Shown piece after piece: positions 54,101 through 63,873 of a DNA stretch of 64,000 nt (its first letter is position 1; the number at the start of each line of letters is the position of its first letter). Made by a program: the position numbers and the translations under genes. The DNA is taken from positions 171,258,516 to 171,322,515 of the forward strand of contig OX465281.1 of assembly GCA_949987705.1 (NCBI GenBank), read 5' to 3'. The notes under the pieces were generated by a model that had not been told where the DNA came from, made no database searches, and saw only the letters and a list, made by a program, of their open reading frames with translations. This stretch comes from Thereva unica (taxonomy: Eukaryota > Arthropoda > Insecta > Diptera > Therevidae).

Positions 54101-54337
54101 TTCGGGCCAGGATTGAAATTAAAACCCAAGTTTTTAGGGCCCTACCGAGTGGTTAAACGGCAGAATCACGATCGTTACGAATTGGAAAAAATGGGGGACC
54201 ACGAAGGGCCCAGGATAACTACCGCTGCGGCAGATGGCCTCAAGCAATGGGGAAAATCATCCGGGACGAATGATCCGTCAGAATGGCCGAATGTGGGATC
54301 CGGAAAGAAATTACTCCGATCTGGCAACCCATTTTAA
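51140..54337 (+). CDS. pol: Gypsy C Pol (protease-RT-RNase H-integrase)
   Basis: In frame with gag after one UAA; the first downstream ATG is 51206. Protease LVDTGCDVT (nt ~51250). RT KKDGTKRLCCDFRKVN, LDLANGFFHVP, YMDDLVIP (nt ~52250). RNase H HADASKDGFGAILLQ. Integrase zinc domain (HNQGH...CIEC), core HIDHIGPM, ISDRGTAF and GNGQVERINR, then a C-terminal GPY/F-like region (LGPYRVVKRQNHDRYELE). The stop at 54335 lies 46 bp inside the 3' LTR. No other stops or frameshifts are seen and all catalytic motifs look intact, so this copy may be functional. Confidence 0.95.
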   Translation, partial: QQEQGTRVKTEPVVNVGYHRTNMMKEIRIQGQSVQALVDTGCDVTLCREDFFNKLIGSRLIVSKLKLTVLGNREIATLGYFETKLDIDRIHLNIKCHVIANTDMNFTVIIGNDILKQTTLIIDQGGVRFYQRESSPKRTSHVKEICTDEIIPELHTELLSLCTSSEFEETFKSVNEMSLHHIPSDKIKTVSRLIKEYQPQQIKESPIEMTIILKDETPIFQRPRRLPVESKKEVEHQINSWLQDGIIRPSDSEFASPVVLVSKKDGTKRLCCDFRKVNEQIIKDHFPMPLIDDVLDQLQSAKIFTTLDLANGFFHVPIAESSRKYTSFIIHNGQYQFLRAPFGICNSPSVFTRFISVIFRDLVREGTLLTYMDDLVIPAETYEEALQRLEKVLKLASENGLKIKWEKSQIMKSKIHFLGYVIENGTIRPSEEKTKAVTEFPIPNDRKTLQRFLGLTSYFRRFIADYAVIAKPLSELLKKNAIFKIETEQQTAFKALKETLAKAPVLKLFEPDAYTEIHADASKDGFGAILLQRDNDDQQLHPVQYMSRKTSPAEQRYHAYELEVLAIVHALKKWRVYVLGRKIKIVTDCNAFTMTMRKQDIPLRVARWAMFLQDFDYQIEHRSGTKMRHADALSRIALPIIDTTTYRIKQAQKEDKYLRAIREILKNSAYEDFYIKNDILFKDPVEETIVIPTSMEDEIIKSAHNQGHFSAAKTEPLIRKTYFIPELKAKVLGFIKSCIECIMAERKAGKQEGLLTPIDKEDRPLQTLHIDHIGPMEVTKKKYNHILVLVDAFSKFVWLYPTKSTSSEEVVDRLRKFSSVFGNPRRIISDRGTAFTANLFKNYCNEEGIQHLLITTGVPRGNGQVERINRILIPILTKLSIAEPKAWYKQVDRVQQMINNTPTRSTKFSPFRILTGLEMKINSLPDFQDFIRNDNLNELQNEQEKVRQQAKQNIIKIQQENRRQSNKKRKVASVYKLGDLVAVKRTQFGPGLKLKPKFLGPYRVVKRQNHDRYELEKMGDHEGPRITTAAADGLKQWGKSSGTNDPSEWPNVGSGKKLLRSGNPF

Positions 54338-54601
54338 AATATAGCAGAACGAGAGCTTTCCGAACTCTCTACGAATTAACTGTTAGCGTTAAGAGTCAGT
54401 TGATAGATTTTGTTACGAGAAGGAAGACGTGTTTCATTTTTCTTATAAATAAAGTTGTTTAGTGTTTTGAAGCGTTGGTGTACTTTAATTGTTTTCTCTC
54501 GGGAATCTATTCCGAACCCAGCAGGATTCGAGCCGATTCCTCAAAATCGTCGTCGTATCCAAATAATTAACGGGATCGGTTCTCCAAAGCCGAACCCCAC
54601 A
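54292..54601 (+). repeat. Gypsy C 3' LTR
   Basis: 310 bp; no difference from the 5' LTR by eye. The pol C-terminus overlaps its first 46 bp. Followed by the TATC duplication. Confidence 0.95.
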
Positions 54602-54732
54602 TATCGCAGTGGTAATCTCCAGTACGGGCTCCTGATTGAAAAATCAACAGGGCGTTATGGATAAACCCATTTGTGGTTCCTCCGTGAACAATTATGAAGC
54701 GGGAGTAATAGAACTCGAGACACGACGAGATA
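54602..54732 (-). pseudogene. DDE_3-type transposase, upstream part
   Basis: Minus-strand translation gives RFIIVHGGTTNGF and ALLIFQSGARTGDYHCDMN, the block that precedes the catalytic region in this transposase family. It continues directly into 48948-48307 once Gypsy C and one TATC are discounted. Further upstream it is cut off near 54732 by the LTR of errantivirus E, so the first catalytic Asp and N-terminus are not seen. Confidence 0.78.
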
Positions 54733-55049
54733 AAAAAAAATAATAAATTTAAAACGTTATAAATTTCTCTTTATTGATATTCTTTACAATTCGACTTTAT
54801 TCTTGGGAGTTCAAATCAGAACTGAGCTTTCTTTATTTTACATTAAAAATGATACTTTAAAAATTGATCAAAATTGCTTACGCTGAATTAATTACAATTG
54901 GGCTATGGGATTGCTTATTCGGCAAATTAATTGGAAATTTAAAAGTTGGGAAATACAAGAAAAATGTTATTAAAGAAAAATGTTATTAATTGATTTGGTC
55001 AGCATGTCTGGTTGGTTTCCGGCACGTGTTGCATGTAGGACATGTAACT
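54733..55049 (-). repeat. 3' LTR of errantivirus E
   Basis: On the minus strand it starts AGTTACATGT directly after the purine run TTAGGGGGGAAG (55050-55061). It contains AATAAAG signals near its far end. The AGTTA start is typical of errantivirus LTRs. The left boundary near 54733 is inferred from where the DDE_3 frame stops. Confidence 0.65.
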
Positions 55050-55078
55050 CTTCCCCCCTAAGAGGAGAGCGACGGGTA
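55050..55078 (-). pseudogene. env: Last codons of errantivirus E env plus polypurine tract
   Basis: Continues the env frame of 62367-63567 across element F and its GGTA duplication, ending at a TAG (55058-55060). The stop overlaps the polypurine tract TTAGGGGGGAAG. Confidence 0.65.
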
Positions 55079-56083
55079 TGTTATGTAATTAATTGTAAGC
55101 GTTCGTTATATATAACTAATAGTCGTATATCATGACTATCTCACATGTACATATATTAAAAACAAACACGAGTTGAGTTTATTTATTTATTTTTTGATTT
55201 TTATTATTAGTTTTTAGCACTATTAACTATTAACACTGTTTTTGGGAGTAAGTTGATGTTTTTGTTTATATTTATATATAAACTTACAAATGTTTTGCAC
55301 AATAATATAAACAAAAAACTAATATCGTAGTAGTGATACCAAAAAAAAAACGATTAATACCCAAAAAACTTAATTATTAAAGAAAATTAAACTTTCACAC
55401 ACTTTTTATTTTTTTTATTTATACTTATGTATATAAATTTATTTTTATCGAACCGACGACCCGCCGCCGAGAACCGAGAATCTCTTTTTTTTAATTTCCA
55501 CCCGCCGGTGTCCGCGGTTATAACAACACTCTATTTTTTTAATTTCCACCCGCCGGTGTCCGCGGTTATAACAACACTCTATTTTTTTAATTTCCACCCG
55601 CCGGTGTCCGCGGTTATGACAACACTCAACAAATTAAAATTTCCACCCGCCGGTGGTGGCCAGGAAAATTGTCCACCTCTGGGGAACGCGCCCTTGAACT
55701 TTTAGTTCCACCTGCGCAATTCGCTTACCGTGCGCTTCTCACGCGGCAAGTTGCGCTAGGTTATCTTCGGGTGGGTCAGGTTACGTTCCCCCCGTGGGTG
55801 TCTATGCCTTTAGATATATGAAAGAAGAAAAAACTAGCCCCTTAGAAGGTTTGATAACCCAATTCCCATACGGATACCGGCGCATTTTTCGCTTTGCTTT
55901 GGTTTTTAATGTTTTTCAAATGTGGGAAATATCAGCGAAGTTTTTCAATGAAAATTATCTTGGGGTGGTTCAAATTTTGTCTGGGCCGTTTCCGTTAAAA
56001 TTTAAATGTGGAACTTATGGAAAATTTATATTTTTTGGATAATTTAATAAATTTTCCCTTCTAGGATTTTTTTTTACATAACA
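55079..56083 (-). repeat. Element F 3' LTR
   Basis: 1005 bp. Contains four tandem copies of a ~48-bp GC-rich unit (ccacccgccggtgtccgcgg at 55498, 55546, 55594, 55643). A polypurine tract (minus strand AGGGGGGAAGGAA, 56084-56096) lies just inside. Confidence 0.95.
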
Positions 56084-56469
56084 TTCCTTCCCCCCTGGAG
56101 CAAGAGAATCGCTACGTAGTAGAGCGATTCTCGTACTCGAAGGAATGAGGGGATGAAGGAGGTTAGGGCGGGTGGCCGTACCTAGTACTTGAATGGAGCA
56201 CTATTTTTGATATGGGAAAATTATGCAATTATGCGGCAGAGTCCTTTGGATCGTACGGTATCGAGAACAGGAGATTAGCTTGGAGTTCCTTGATCGGATC
56301 ATATGGATCAGTAACGAGGTACATTTTTATGGGGTACCCTAGCAACATTGTTGGTTATAGATTAAGGATCTGCCCATGACTATCGTCCAACACGGCGTTT
56401 TACGAAATAAAACGTGCTTGGGTATTCATTGAGCAGGCCGTCAGTTGATCGTCTAAAGTGACCTTTTAT

Positions 56470-56900
56470 CTTCATAAAACGGCTTTAAACGTTTGTTGTG
56501 GATCGTAACTAATTTCCTGTTTCGTACTATGATTGTTTTTTTATTTGAGATCAGACGAGACGTGCCGTGGGGTCCTTAAAGACGCCTTGAGGGGTATATG
56601 GTCGGTCTGCACATTGAATTTGCGACCCATTAAAAAACATGGAAGTCTCCTTGAGAGGAGGCTGTCCTGAGGGCCTCAGTACTGGCGCCCGTTGTGAGAT
56701 GGAACGGTTAGCTGAAATCTGGGTATGAGTAGTGGAGGGGGGACTAGAGAGGACTTAATTGCCTGAAATGCTTCTTCGCATTTGGAGGTCCCGGGAAATT
56801 TAATGCCTTTTCGTAGTAAATTTGCTAAGGGACGGACTAATTTGGGGGAATTAGTCTTGAATTTTTTGTAATTGGCAAGGCCCAGGAAAAACTGCATTTG
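56470..56900 (-). pseudogene. Element F pol remnants
   Basis: Minus-strand relics in correct order: RT-connection FFLGLANYKKF (56897) to AIKSSLVPPPLL, an RNase H scrap GRKFNVQTDHIPLK (~56625), and an integrase C-terminal tail RKLVTIHNKRLKPFY (~56480). The RNase H centre and the whole integrase zinc domain and catalytic core are absent. Stops separate the pieces. Confidence 0.7.
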
Positions 56901-57014
56901 CCTATCTGTATGGGGCGCTGGGAAGTTTTGAACGCACTCCGTTTTTCTGGGGTCTAGTAAGGCTCCTTTTTTAGAGCATATGTGACCCAGGTAAACCGTT
57001 CCTTTTCGGAGGAA

Positions 57015-60011
57015 TTACCATTTTTCCGGGGGCAATTTGAGATTATTTTTTCTCAATCGCTCAAAGGCTCTTCGTACTTTTTTACTGTAGATGACGATGC
57101 CATCTAGATAAACGAAACATTCGGAGAGTAGCAGGCCTGTGAGGATATAATTCTTAAGCCGTTTTTTCACACCATTGAGGCCCGGTTGTTTAGGGACCAC
57201 TAGAAGGGGTAAGTTCCACTGACTTTTACTTGGTTGGGCAACGATGTTGTCCAACACTTCTTTAAATTGCTCATTTATGATCTGTCGTTGTGTTTCAGGT
57301 AGTCTGTACACTTTTTGACTAATGAATTGTTTCAAGTCTTCCGTGTAGGTAAACTTGTCCTCTTTTAAATAAGATATCTTGGCATATTCGCCGCAAAGTT
57401 CCTTTATGGGCCGCTCCTCATCGGCCGTAAGAGAGTGCTCGATGTTGAGTCCTTCTTCTAGTTGTTTGAGGCGGGTTTCGCGCTTATGATCTTCCAGATC
57501 GTGATAATTCGAGAATATGTACCGTAGGTGTTGGAGGGAATTGTTTTCTATTTCCTTTTTTCCTAACTTGAATTTTGCCCGTTTTTGTTTGGGTATACCA
57601 TGCGGGATTGCACCATTTTTGGGTATACTTTCGCGCCTTACGTTAGAGGACGATGGGGTATGGGCGTTCCTGAGACCGACTGGTTCAGAGCCTGACAGAT
57701 ACCCGCATGCGTCGTTAGCGTTGGTTAGAGGCTTAAGGTTGTTGTTGGGGGCTAGTTGATTGGTAGTGTAGTCTGTTTTTGGGACGAGCGTGGGAGTTAG
57801 GCTCGTCAGGACTACTGGTTGGGTGTTAACATTAAGAAAACCAACAGACACTGTTCTTGTTCCAGAGGGTAAGAGGGCATTGGCGAGGAATACGCCCTCG
57901 CTCGGCTCGTATGATTCACAGAGCATTTCCTCCTCTAACTTTAGTGAAATCGGAACTACCATTTGAGACCGACTTAGTAGGCAAAGGGGTTTGTCCAATG
58001 CTACCTTTTGTTTTATGCGTGAAGTGGTCTCGAAGTCGTTGAGGTTGTTTTCCAACCTTGACCCATCTTGAGATAGGCAGCTGGTATTCCTCTCTGAGGA
58101 TACCTGGGAGACACCACCGGGCTTTATCTCGGCTTCTACGAGCGGAGTTTCTCTGGTTTGGGTTTGCTCCTGCTGCTCTCTGGGTTTAGACTTGGTGGAT
58201 TCGTTGTGTAGTGGAATGGCTATATCTACTGGATTGATTTCCGTGCGAGGAAATCGTAGTGTTTGGTTTGGGCCTTTGATATTATAAGGTTTTGAGAGAG
58301 AATCTTTATCTAATAGGCCATAGTTGGGGAGCCCCGGTTTGTTTCGCACAATTCGGAACGTGCATGGGAGTAGGGATTTTAGGCTGAAATTCCTCTGACA
58401 GCTCCCGAGGGTCTTTCCTTGGCCATATGGCGTTTGCCACGTATATTGTTGAGTGGGATCTGGTAGATTGGGATCCTTAAGCTTATGTGTTTTTAGAATA
58501 TTAACCTCAGCGCCTGTGTCCACTATTATTTGGGCATTGCCGTTTAGGCTTATATCAAGTGGAAGGTTGACCAGTGGGTCACTGTTTATGGACGTCTGAG
58601 GTGCGTCGTTTATTTTACTCTTATTAATTATGGTCGAACCAGGGCATCCTGGTTCAGATAGTGAGAAGTCTCCCCTTTGTGAGGACTCCCAACTCTGTCT
58701 TTTTCGACAGTCGTCCACTTTGTGGCCGCGCCTTCCGCAAAAGTCACAAATGAAGCGGATATTAAATATCCTTCGGGTGTTACCGTTCGCCTGATTTGGG
58801 CTGTTTGACGGTTGTTGGCGGGGGTGCAGCTGTTGGTAGTTCTGTTGTAACCGGTTATTATTGTTCGTAGAGGGATCACTACTATTGTGATTAGTGCGCT
58901 GTACTTGAAAATAGCCACTGTTAGGAAAATTTGGTTGTGTACGTTCTTGAAGGCGTCGACAATCTCGCGCATCATGATTAGTGGCCCTACAAATGATACA
59001 GAAAGGGGTGTTTTTCCTTTTGAAGCAGTCTATATATGTATGTCCCTTGTTCCGGCAGTAACTGCATGAGACTTTCGCTTCTGGGTTCCCTTGTGATATT
59101 TGAGGCGCTGGCGATACGAGTGGCGCTTGTAATATTGGAGTATTTTCTGAGGGACCCTCAGGAAAACAAAATAATTGGCTACTAAGAGCAATGTGATGTG
59201 GAATGTTGTAACCGCTAGGGGTGGTGTTAAGTGGATTGATGGCGGTGTTTGGTGTTGTTTGCGCCGGTATGGGGTTCGGCAGTATATTATTTTCTGTGGG
59301 TGTGGAATGGAGACCGTTCAGGCCTAATTGTGAGGCGAGGATGCTTTCATATGGGAGGAGATGACTCGGTTTAGGCACGACATAGGTTTGGGTACCTTGG
59401 GGCATTTGAGCCATTTGATGTTGTGCATGCACGTTTAGTGTCATTTGCTGGAGTCTCTCCATGTCAAGGGCCTTTTGTATTAAATTATCTAGGCCATCTT
59501 CGCCCGCTGCCAGCAAATACTGGCATAAATGAGGGTTTGTTACTCCTCTGCTTAGGGCATTTTTGGCGAAATCTTCCAATTGCGCTGTAACTGGGGTCGC
59601 TGTTGCACCATATTTGAGAGTAGCCGAGTCCACGCATAAAGTGAGTTGTTGTTTTATCCTATTTATGTAGGTAGGAAGAGGTTCTAAAGGAAACTGGTGA
59701 AGTTTGATTAGTTTGCCTACCAGTTCTTGGTACGTTTCCCTTGGAAGGTAAGTCCTATTGAGGAGCCTTTCAGCTTCTTCGAAGGAAGTTGGTTGATTTG
59801 AGGCTATTAGTTGATAGGCTTCACCTCGAAGTCTTGTAGGGAAAATTTGAACGAAAATCGCCTTTTCCTCTTTTGTGAGGCATTGTAATACACAACGGCA
59901 ACAGTCTATAAATATTTTTAGCTCGGTCGCTAGGGTCGGGCTTTGCCCGCCAGAAAACAGGGGGACCATTTGGACTGTTAATTTGGAAACTTTCAGGAGC
60001 TTGTCGGCCAT
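57015..60011 (-). CDS. gag: Element F Gag-protease with truncated RT
   Basis: ATG at 60011 and a 998-codon open frame. Gag core (FIDCCRCVLQCLTKEEKAIF, RLLNRTYLPRETYQELV) spans residues 30-200. Three zinc knuckles follow: CSYCRNKGHTYIDC (~314), CIICRATNHDARDC (~339) and CDFCGRRGHKVDDC (~421). Protease motif IIVDTGAEVNIL is at ~497. A long linker leads to the RT N-terminus (LPLLVVPKQPGLNG), which jumps by an in-frame deletion to SECFVYLDGIVIYSKK. The YxDD motif is thus YLDG, lacking a catalytic Asp, so this RT cannot work. The open gag suggests selection or very recent copying. Confidence 0.9.
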   Translation of the reverse strand: MADKLLKVSKLTVQMVPLFSGGQSPTLATELKIFIDCCRCVLQCLTKEEKAIFVQIFPTRLRGEAYQLIASNQPTSFEEAERLLNRTYLPRETYQELVGKLIKLHQFPLEPLPTYINRIKQQLTLCVDSATLKYGATATPVTAQLEDFAKNALSRGVTNPHLCQYLLAAGEDGLDNLIQKALDMERLQQMTLNVHAQHQMAQMPQGTQTYVVPKPSHLLPYESILASQLGLNGLHSTPTENNILPNPIPAQTTPNTAINPLNTTPSGYNIPHHIALSSQLFCFPEGPSENTPILQAPLVSPAPQISQGNPEAKVSCSYCRNKGHTYIDCFKRKNTPFCIICRATNHDARDCRRLQERTQPNFPNSGYFQVQRTNHNSSDPSTNNNNRLQQNYQQLHPRQQPSNSPNQANGNTRRIFNIRFICDFCGRRGHKVDDCRKRQSWESSQRGDFSLSEPGCPGSTIINKSKINDAPQTSINSDPLVNLPLDISLNGNAQIIVDTGAEVNILKTHKLKDPNLPDPTQQYTWQTPYGQGKTLGSCQRNFSLKSLLPCTFRIVRNKPGLPNYGLLDKDSLSKPYNIKGPNQTLRFPRTEINPVDIAIPLHNESTKSKPREQQEQTQTRETPLVEAEIKPGGVSQVSSERNTSCLSQDGSRLENNLNDFETTSRIKQKVALDKPLCLLSRSQMVVPISLKLEEEMLCESYEPSEGVFLANALLPSGTRTVSVGFLNVNTQPVVLTSLTPTLVPKTDYTTNQLAPNNNLKPLTNANDACGYLSGSEPVGLRNAHTPSSSNVRRESIPKNGAIPHGIPKQKRAKFKLGKKEIENNSLQHLRYIFSNYHDLEDHKRETRLKQLEEGLNIEHSLTADEERPIKELCGEYAKISYLKEDKFTYTEDLKQFISQKVYRLPETQRQIINEQFKEVLDNIVAQPSKSQWNLPLLVVPKQPGLNGVKKRLKNYILTGLLLSECFVYLDGIVIYSKKVRRAFERLRKNNLKLPPEKW

Positions 60012-61340
60012 GGCTGTTGCTTGTATTCTATTTGGTATTTAGGGATTGGAATTCGACTCTTGTTTTGAGTCTAGAATAATTCTGCCAAGACATATATGTA
60101 GAAAGTGGACGGGTTCGTCGGCGTGAGTGGTGTCGGCTAGTGTGTTTTTATATTAGCACTACTTTTTTTTTATTCTTGTGTGTAATATATGTATTATTGT
60201 ATTTATATATAGATATTATACCTAAGTTCAAACGTTCAATATTAATTTAAAAAAAATTGTTTTTTTTTCATATAAGAAAAAACAAGAGAAAATGTTTTTT
60301 TTTTTGTGTTTTATCAAATTTTCGTTTTTGCTATTTTTTCCGTTTTTTTTTAATATTTTTTTTTTTTAAAAAGTTAGGTACGTTTAAACTAATGCTTTTG
60401 TCAAAAACTATAATAATTGAATGGGATAACAATTCGAAGATTTCTGAATAGAATTAAATCATAATAGAGAAAAGATTGATTGTTTAAAAGAAAATATGAA
60501 AATATTGGTCTTTTATATCGTATGTACTTGAATTTAAATATGTACGTCTAAATACCCATTTACTTTACTTTGTTTGTTAAATTCTCGCGTATTCTATTTT
60601 AAAACATAATATTTTTTTTTTAATTTTTCTAAAATAAAAAGTTGTACTACTTGTTTAAGCTATTCATACCAATTTATTTTGTAAGCTAATTCTGGCTTTT
60701 TTTTCTTTTCTTTAATAAAATTTCGAATGATGTTGGCACTCGTTTTGTTTTTAAATAAAAGAAACACGAACTAAGAGCTTATCTAAGACTACTTTTCTAA
60801 CTATTATAACTAATATGTATATCTGTTTTTAAAGTATTAAGTTATTACATACAGTAAACTAGCGTTCGTAACTAGGGTAGCCGATAGTGTTGTGTTGTGG
60901 AGAAAGCCTTCTAGTCTGGAGGAACTGGAGTAGACGCTGATGTTGTTGGGCGCATCCCTTGTTGAATATCCTGGTCTACCGAGGTGTCGGTGGGTCGTGG
61001 TAGGGCTGAAGGAACTGTGATGTATTTGTCCCTCGGTGGGGGATTTGTTGATGATGTTGTCCCCTTGTTGGCCCTCGGACATAGGGCGTCTCCTGGGCAG
61101 GGATGAAGCCCACTAAAAGTCCCGCGATGTAAAAACTTTAGGGGGGTAAATGCGTGCTCGCCTGGAGCAGAGGCACCTATAGATGATTACCCCCGAGCGT
61201 TGATTCGTGGAGGATCTGGGATATTTTACGCACTGTAGCTGTAGACGCTAACACTGCCCCCAAGTCAGGCTCAGCCTTGGGTTGGAGGTCAAAGGAGCCT
61301 TGACCAGCAGTATTAACGTCTTTTTAGTTAGCGCACCCAG
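60012..61340. other. Element F leader
   Basis: About 1.33 kb between primer-binding site and gag, with T-rich runs (60250-60370). No coding region is recognised; small frames here look spurious. The length is unusually large for a Gypsy leader. Confidence 0.6.
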
Positions 61341-61358
61341 ATCCTACCGGCTGCGCCA
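61341..61358 (-). other. Element F primer-binding site
   Basis: Minus-strand TGGCGCAGCCGGTAGGAT starts two bases inside the 5' LTR. It resembles the tRNA-Ser type site of the Drosophila 17.6/297 group (recalled as TGGCGCAGTCGGTAG...). Confidence 0.75.
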
Positions 61359-61360
61359 AT

Positions 61361-62366
61361 TGTTATGTAATTAATTGTAAGCGTTCGTTATATATAACTA
61401 ATAGTCGTATATCATGACTATCTCACATGTACATATATTAAAAACAAACACGAGTTGAGTTTATTTATTTATTTTTTGATTTTTATTATTAGTTTTTAGC
61501 ACTATTAACTATTAACACTGTTTTTGGGAGTAAGTTGATGTTTTTGTTTATATTTATATATAAACTTACAAATGTTTTGCACAATAATATAAACAAAAAA
61601 CTAATATCGTAGTAGTGATACCAAAAAAAAAAACGATTAATACCCAAAAAACTTAATTATTAAAGAAAATTAAACTTTCACACACTTTTTATTTTTTTTA
61701 TTTATACTTATGTATATAAATTTATTTTTATCGAACCGACGACCCGCCGCCGAGAACCGAGAATCTCTTTTTTTTAATTTCCACCCGCCGGTGTCCGCGG
61801 TTATAACAACACTCTATTTTTTTAATTTCCACCCGCCGGTGTCCGCGGTTATAACAACACTCTATTTTTTTAATTTCCACCCGCCGGTGTCCGCGGTTAT
61901 GACAACACTCAACAAATTAAAATTTCCACCCGCCGGTGGTGGCCAGGAAAATTGTCCACCTCTGGGGAACGCGCCCTTGAACTTTTAGTTCCACCTGCGC
62001 AATTCGCTTACCGTGCGCTTCTCACGCGGCAAGTTGCGCTAGGTTATCTTCGGGTGGGTCAGGTTACGTTCCCCCCGTGGGTGTCTATGCCTTTAGATAT
62101 ATGAAAGAAGAAAAAACTAGCCCCTTAGAAGGTTTGATAACCCAATTCCCATACGGATACCGGCGCATTTTTCGCTTTGCTTTGGTTTTTAATGTTTTTC
62201 AAATGTGGGAAATATCAGCGAAGTTTTTCAATGAAAATTATCTTGGGGTGGTTCAAATTTTGTCTGGGCCGTTTCCGTTAAAATTTAAATGTGGAACTTA
62301 TGGAAAATTTATATTTTTTGGATAATTTAATAAATTTTCCCTTCTAGGATTTTTTTTTACATAACA
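61361..62366 (-). repeat. Element F 5' LTR
   Basis: 1006 bp, the same as 55079-56083 apart from one extra A in the run near 61625. Carries the same four 48-bp repeats (from 61780). Confidence 0.95.
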
Positions 62367-63567
62367 GGTACAGGAACTGCAATTTTGTAGTTTCTGGTCC
62401 TGGAGCGGCTGGTGGTATGCTAAAGGTGCGTTTTCTTAGCTTATAGGCGACGTAGGCTAGAACATTGATCAACAGGATGACTTGGACGGCTATTAGAGTA
62501 AAGATGATGAAAGTTTTCGACTCCGTCTTGGCTTCGAGGAACTCGATCTGTTTCATATTTTGGATGTTGTACATTTGTAGTTTTTGCAGGGTTATGTTCC
62601 TTTGGGTTGTGGTGAAGTTGATTTGGTTGAACAGGATCGGGTGGATTGTCATTTCGTCCCAATGTTTTTTTGGATGGCTTCCATAAGAGATCCCGTTTAT
62701 TTGGACCTCGCAGTTTTAGAAGTGTAAAAGACCGTTTCCTATGATGGTTTTTGGGCTAAAATGAGTAGAGTTTATATCTGTTTCTGTAACATTAATAAAA
62801 AGAATGTAATTGGGCTCCGGTTGATAGATTTCGGGTGACTGGTCAACTTCTGTTAGTTCGCACTCGGCTGGAATGTTCTGAATTATATCAAGAACGCATT
62901 TGGAGTTCCTGGAGTTGCGGCCTTGTGCAGTAGAATACCTCTTCCCTTTCTGGGCATTTTTCATCGAAAAATTGAATATCTTGATGGTTTAGGGTGATAT
63001 AAGGTTTGGTTAGGATTTTTTCGGAATTTTGTATTGGGATCGGGATCAAATGAAAGAATGAATAAGTTTTATTTTGCACGATAGGAATTCGGATGTTAAA
63101 TATGAGGTTTGTGCCGTTAAGGTATGCCTGTAAGCCTAGTAATTCATATATGTGTTCTATTGATTTAATGTTTATCATTTCGTTTTTAAGTATTTTAAAT
63201 ATTTCTATAAGCTCGTCCGGGTTTAATATTTGTTTTGAAATTATGTTAAGTTTTGCGAATAGTATCGCTTCGGCTAGATTTGTTAGATGATTATGTAAAA
63301 TTCCTATGTTGTAGTTTACCTGATTCAGATATTGAAATTGTTGAAGGAGAAAGTGTTCTTTCTTTATGTGATTATTAAGGGAATTTTGATTTTGTTTTAA
63401 ATAATCACTTATTCTGTTTTGTTGGGCATTAATATGATTGGTTATGTTTTCAAATCTCTCGTTCATACTATTATTAATTACAACTTGTTGATTAATTTCG
63501 CTTTGTAATTTCGATTGATTGGATGTTATAGCTTCAATTTGATTACACAGGCCTGCGATGGTTTTCC
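62367..63567 (-). pseudogene. env: Errantivirus E envelope (5'-truncated, broken)
   Basis: Minus-strand errantivirus Env. From the right: a helical region (IAGLCNQIEAITSNQSKLQ, MNERFENITNHINAQQ), an ectodomain with Cys pairs (CPEREEVFYCTRP), a frameshift near 62895, and DIIQNIPAECELTEVD. A stop at 62716-62718 follows, then a membrane anchor (FIIFTLIAVQVILLINVLAY) and a basic cytoplasmic tail. Unlike errantivirus A, the transmembrane segment is present. Sequence beyond 63567 is not Env: the frame ends at CAATTTTTTTAG, which is either a splice acceptor or a truncation point. No pol is seen to the window end. Confidence 0.82.
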
Positions 63568-63873
63568 CCTAAAAAAATTGAGTAATAATTTCCGTTGGTA
63601 AAAGTTAGTTAACTCTGAAAAAAATATTTAAAAAATTCTATCACGCCAATTTTCTCAGAAAAAGGGGTTTTTCAAATTTCTTAGTATTACTAGAGTTAAC
63701 GTCCAATTCCTTTGTTAGCGGTATGGTTTAATAGTACTTTTAACATTTAAATATTCATCTACCCTCACTAGTCGTTGTCTATCTTGATTGTGAGTATTTT
63801 AGAGATTGGTGTGTCGACTGTGCTAGTATATTTTTGTGATTTTTGTGTGGCTAAAGTAAAAAAAGCGTTACAA
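63568..63873. other. Unassigned spacer
   Basis: AT-rich, no recognisable coding or terminal repeats. It could be the promoter side of the gene at 63874. Confidence 0.4.

Larger units (their letters stand above)
48949..54601 (+). mobile_element. Gypsy C, complete and young
   Basis: 5653 bp, with 310-bp LTRs at both ends that show no difference by eye. TATC flanks both sides (48945-48948 and 54602-54605). Order: LTR, primer-binding site, ~900-bp leader with hairpin and tandem repeats, gag, in-frame UAA, pol ending inside the 3' LTR. No env. It interrupts a DDE_3 transposase gene. Confidence 0.95.
55079..62366 (-). mobile_element. LTR element F, non-autonomous but young
   Basis: 7288 bp on the minus strand. 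LTRs of 1005 and 1006 bp start TGTTATGTAA and end TTACATAACA. They differ by eye only in the length of one A-run. GGTA flanks both ends (55075-55078 and 62367-62370), within the env of errantivirus E. It has a primer-binding site, a 1.35-kb leader and long gag. Pol is reduced to pieces and there is no env. Confidence 0.93.

Noticed and set aside
55427..56042. Repeated small ORFs (92 and 82 codons), seen again at 61710-62325
   Set aside because: They occur in both LTRs of element F and include the 48-bp repeat array; LTR sequence, not coding.
60837..61082. 81-codon ORF in the leader of element F
   Set aside because: No motif and low complexity; it sits between primer site and gag where no gene is expected.
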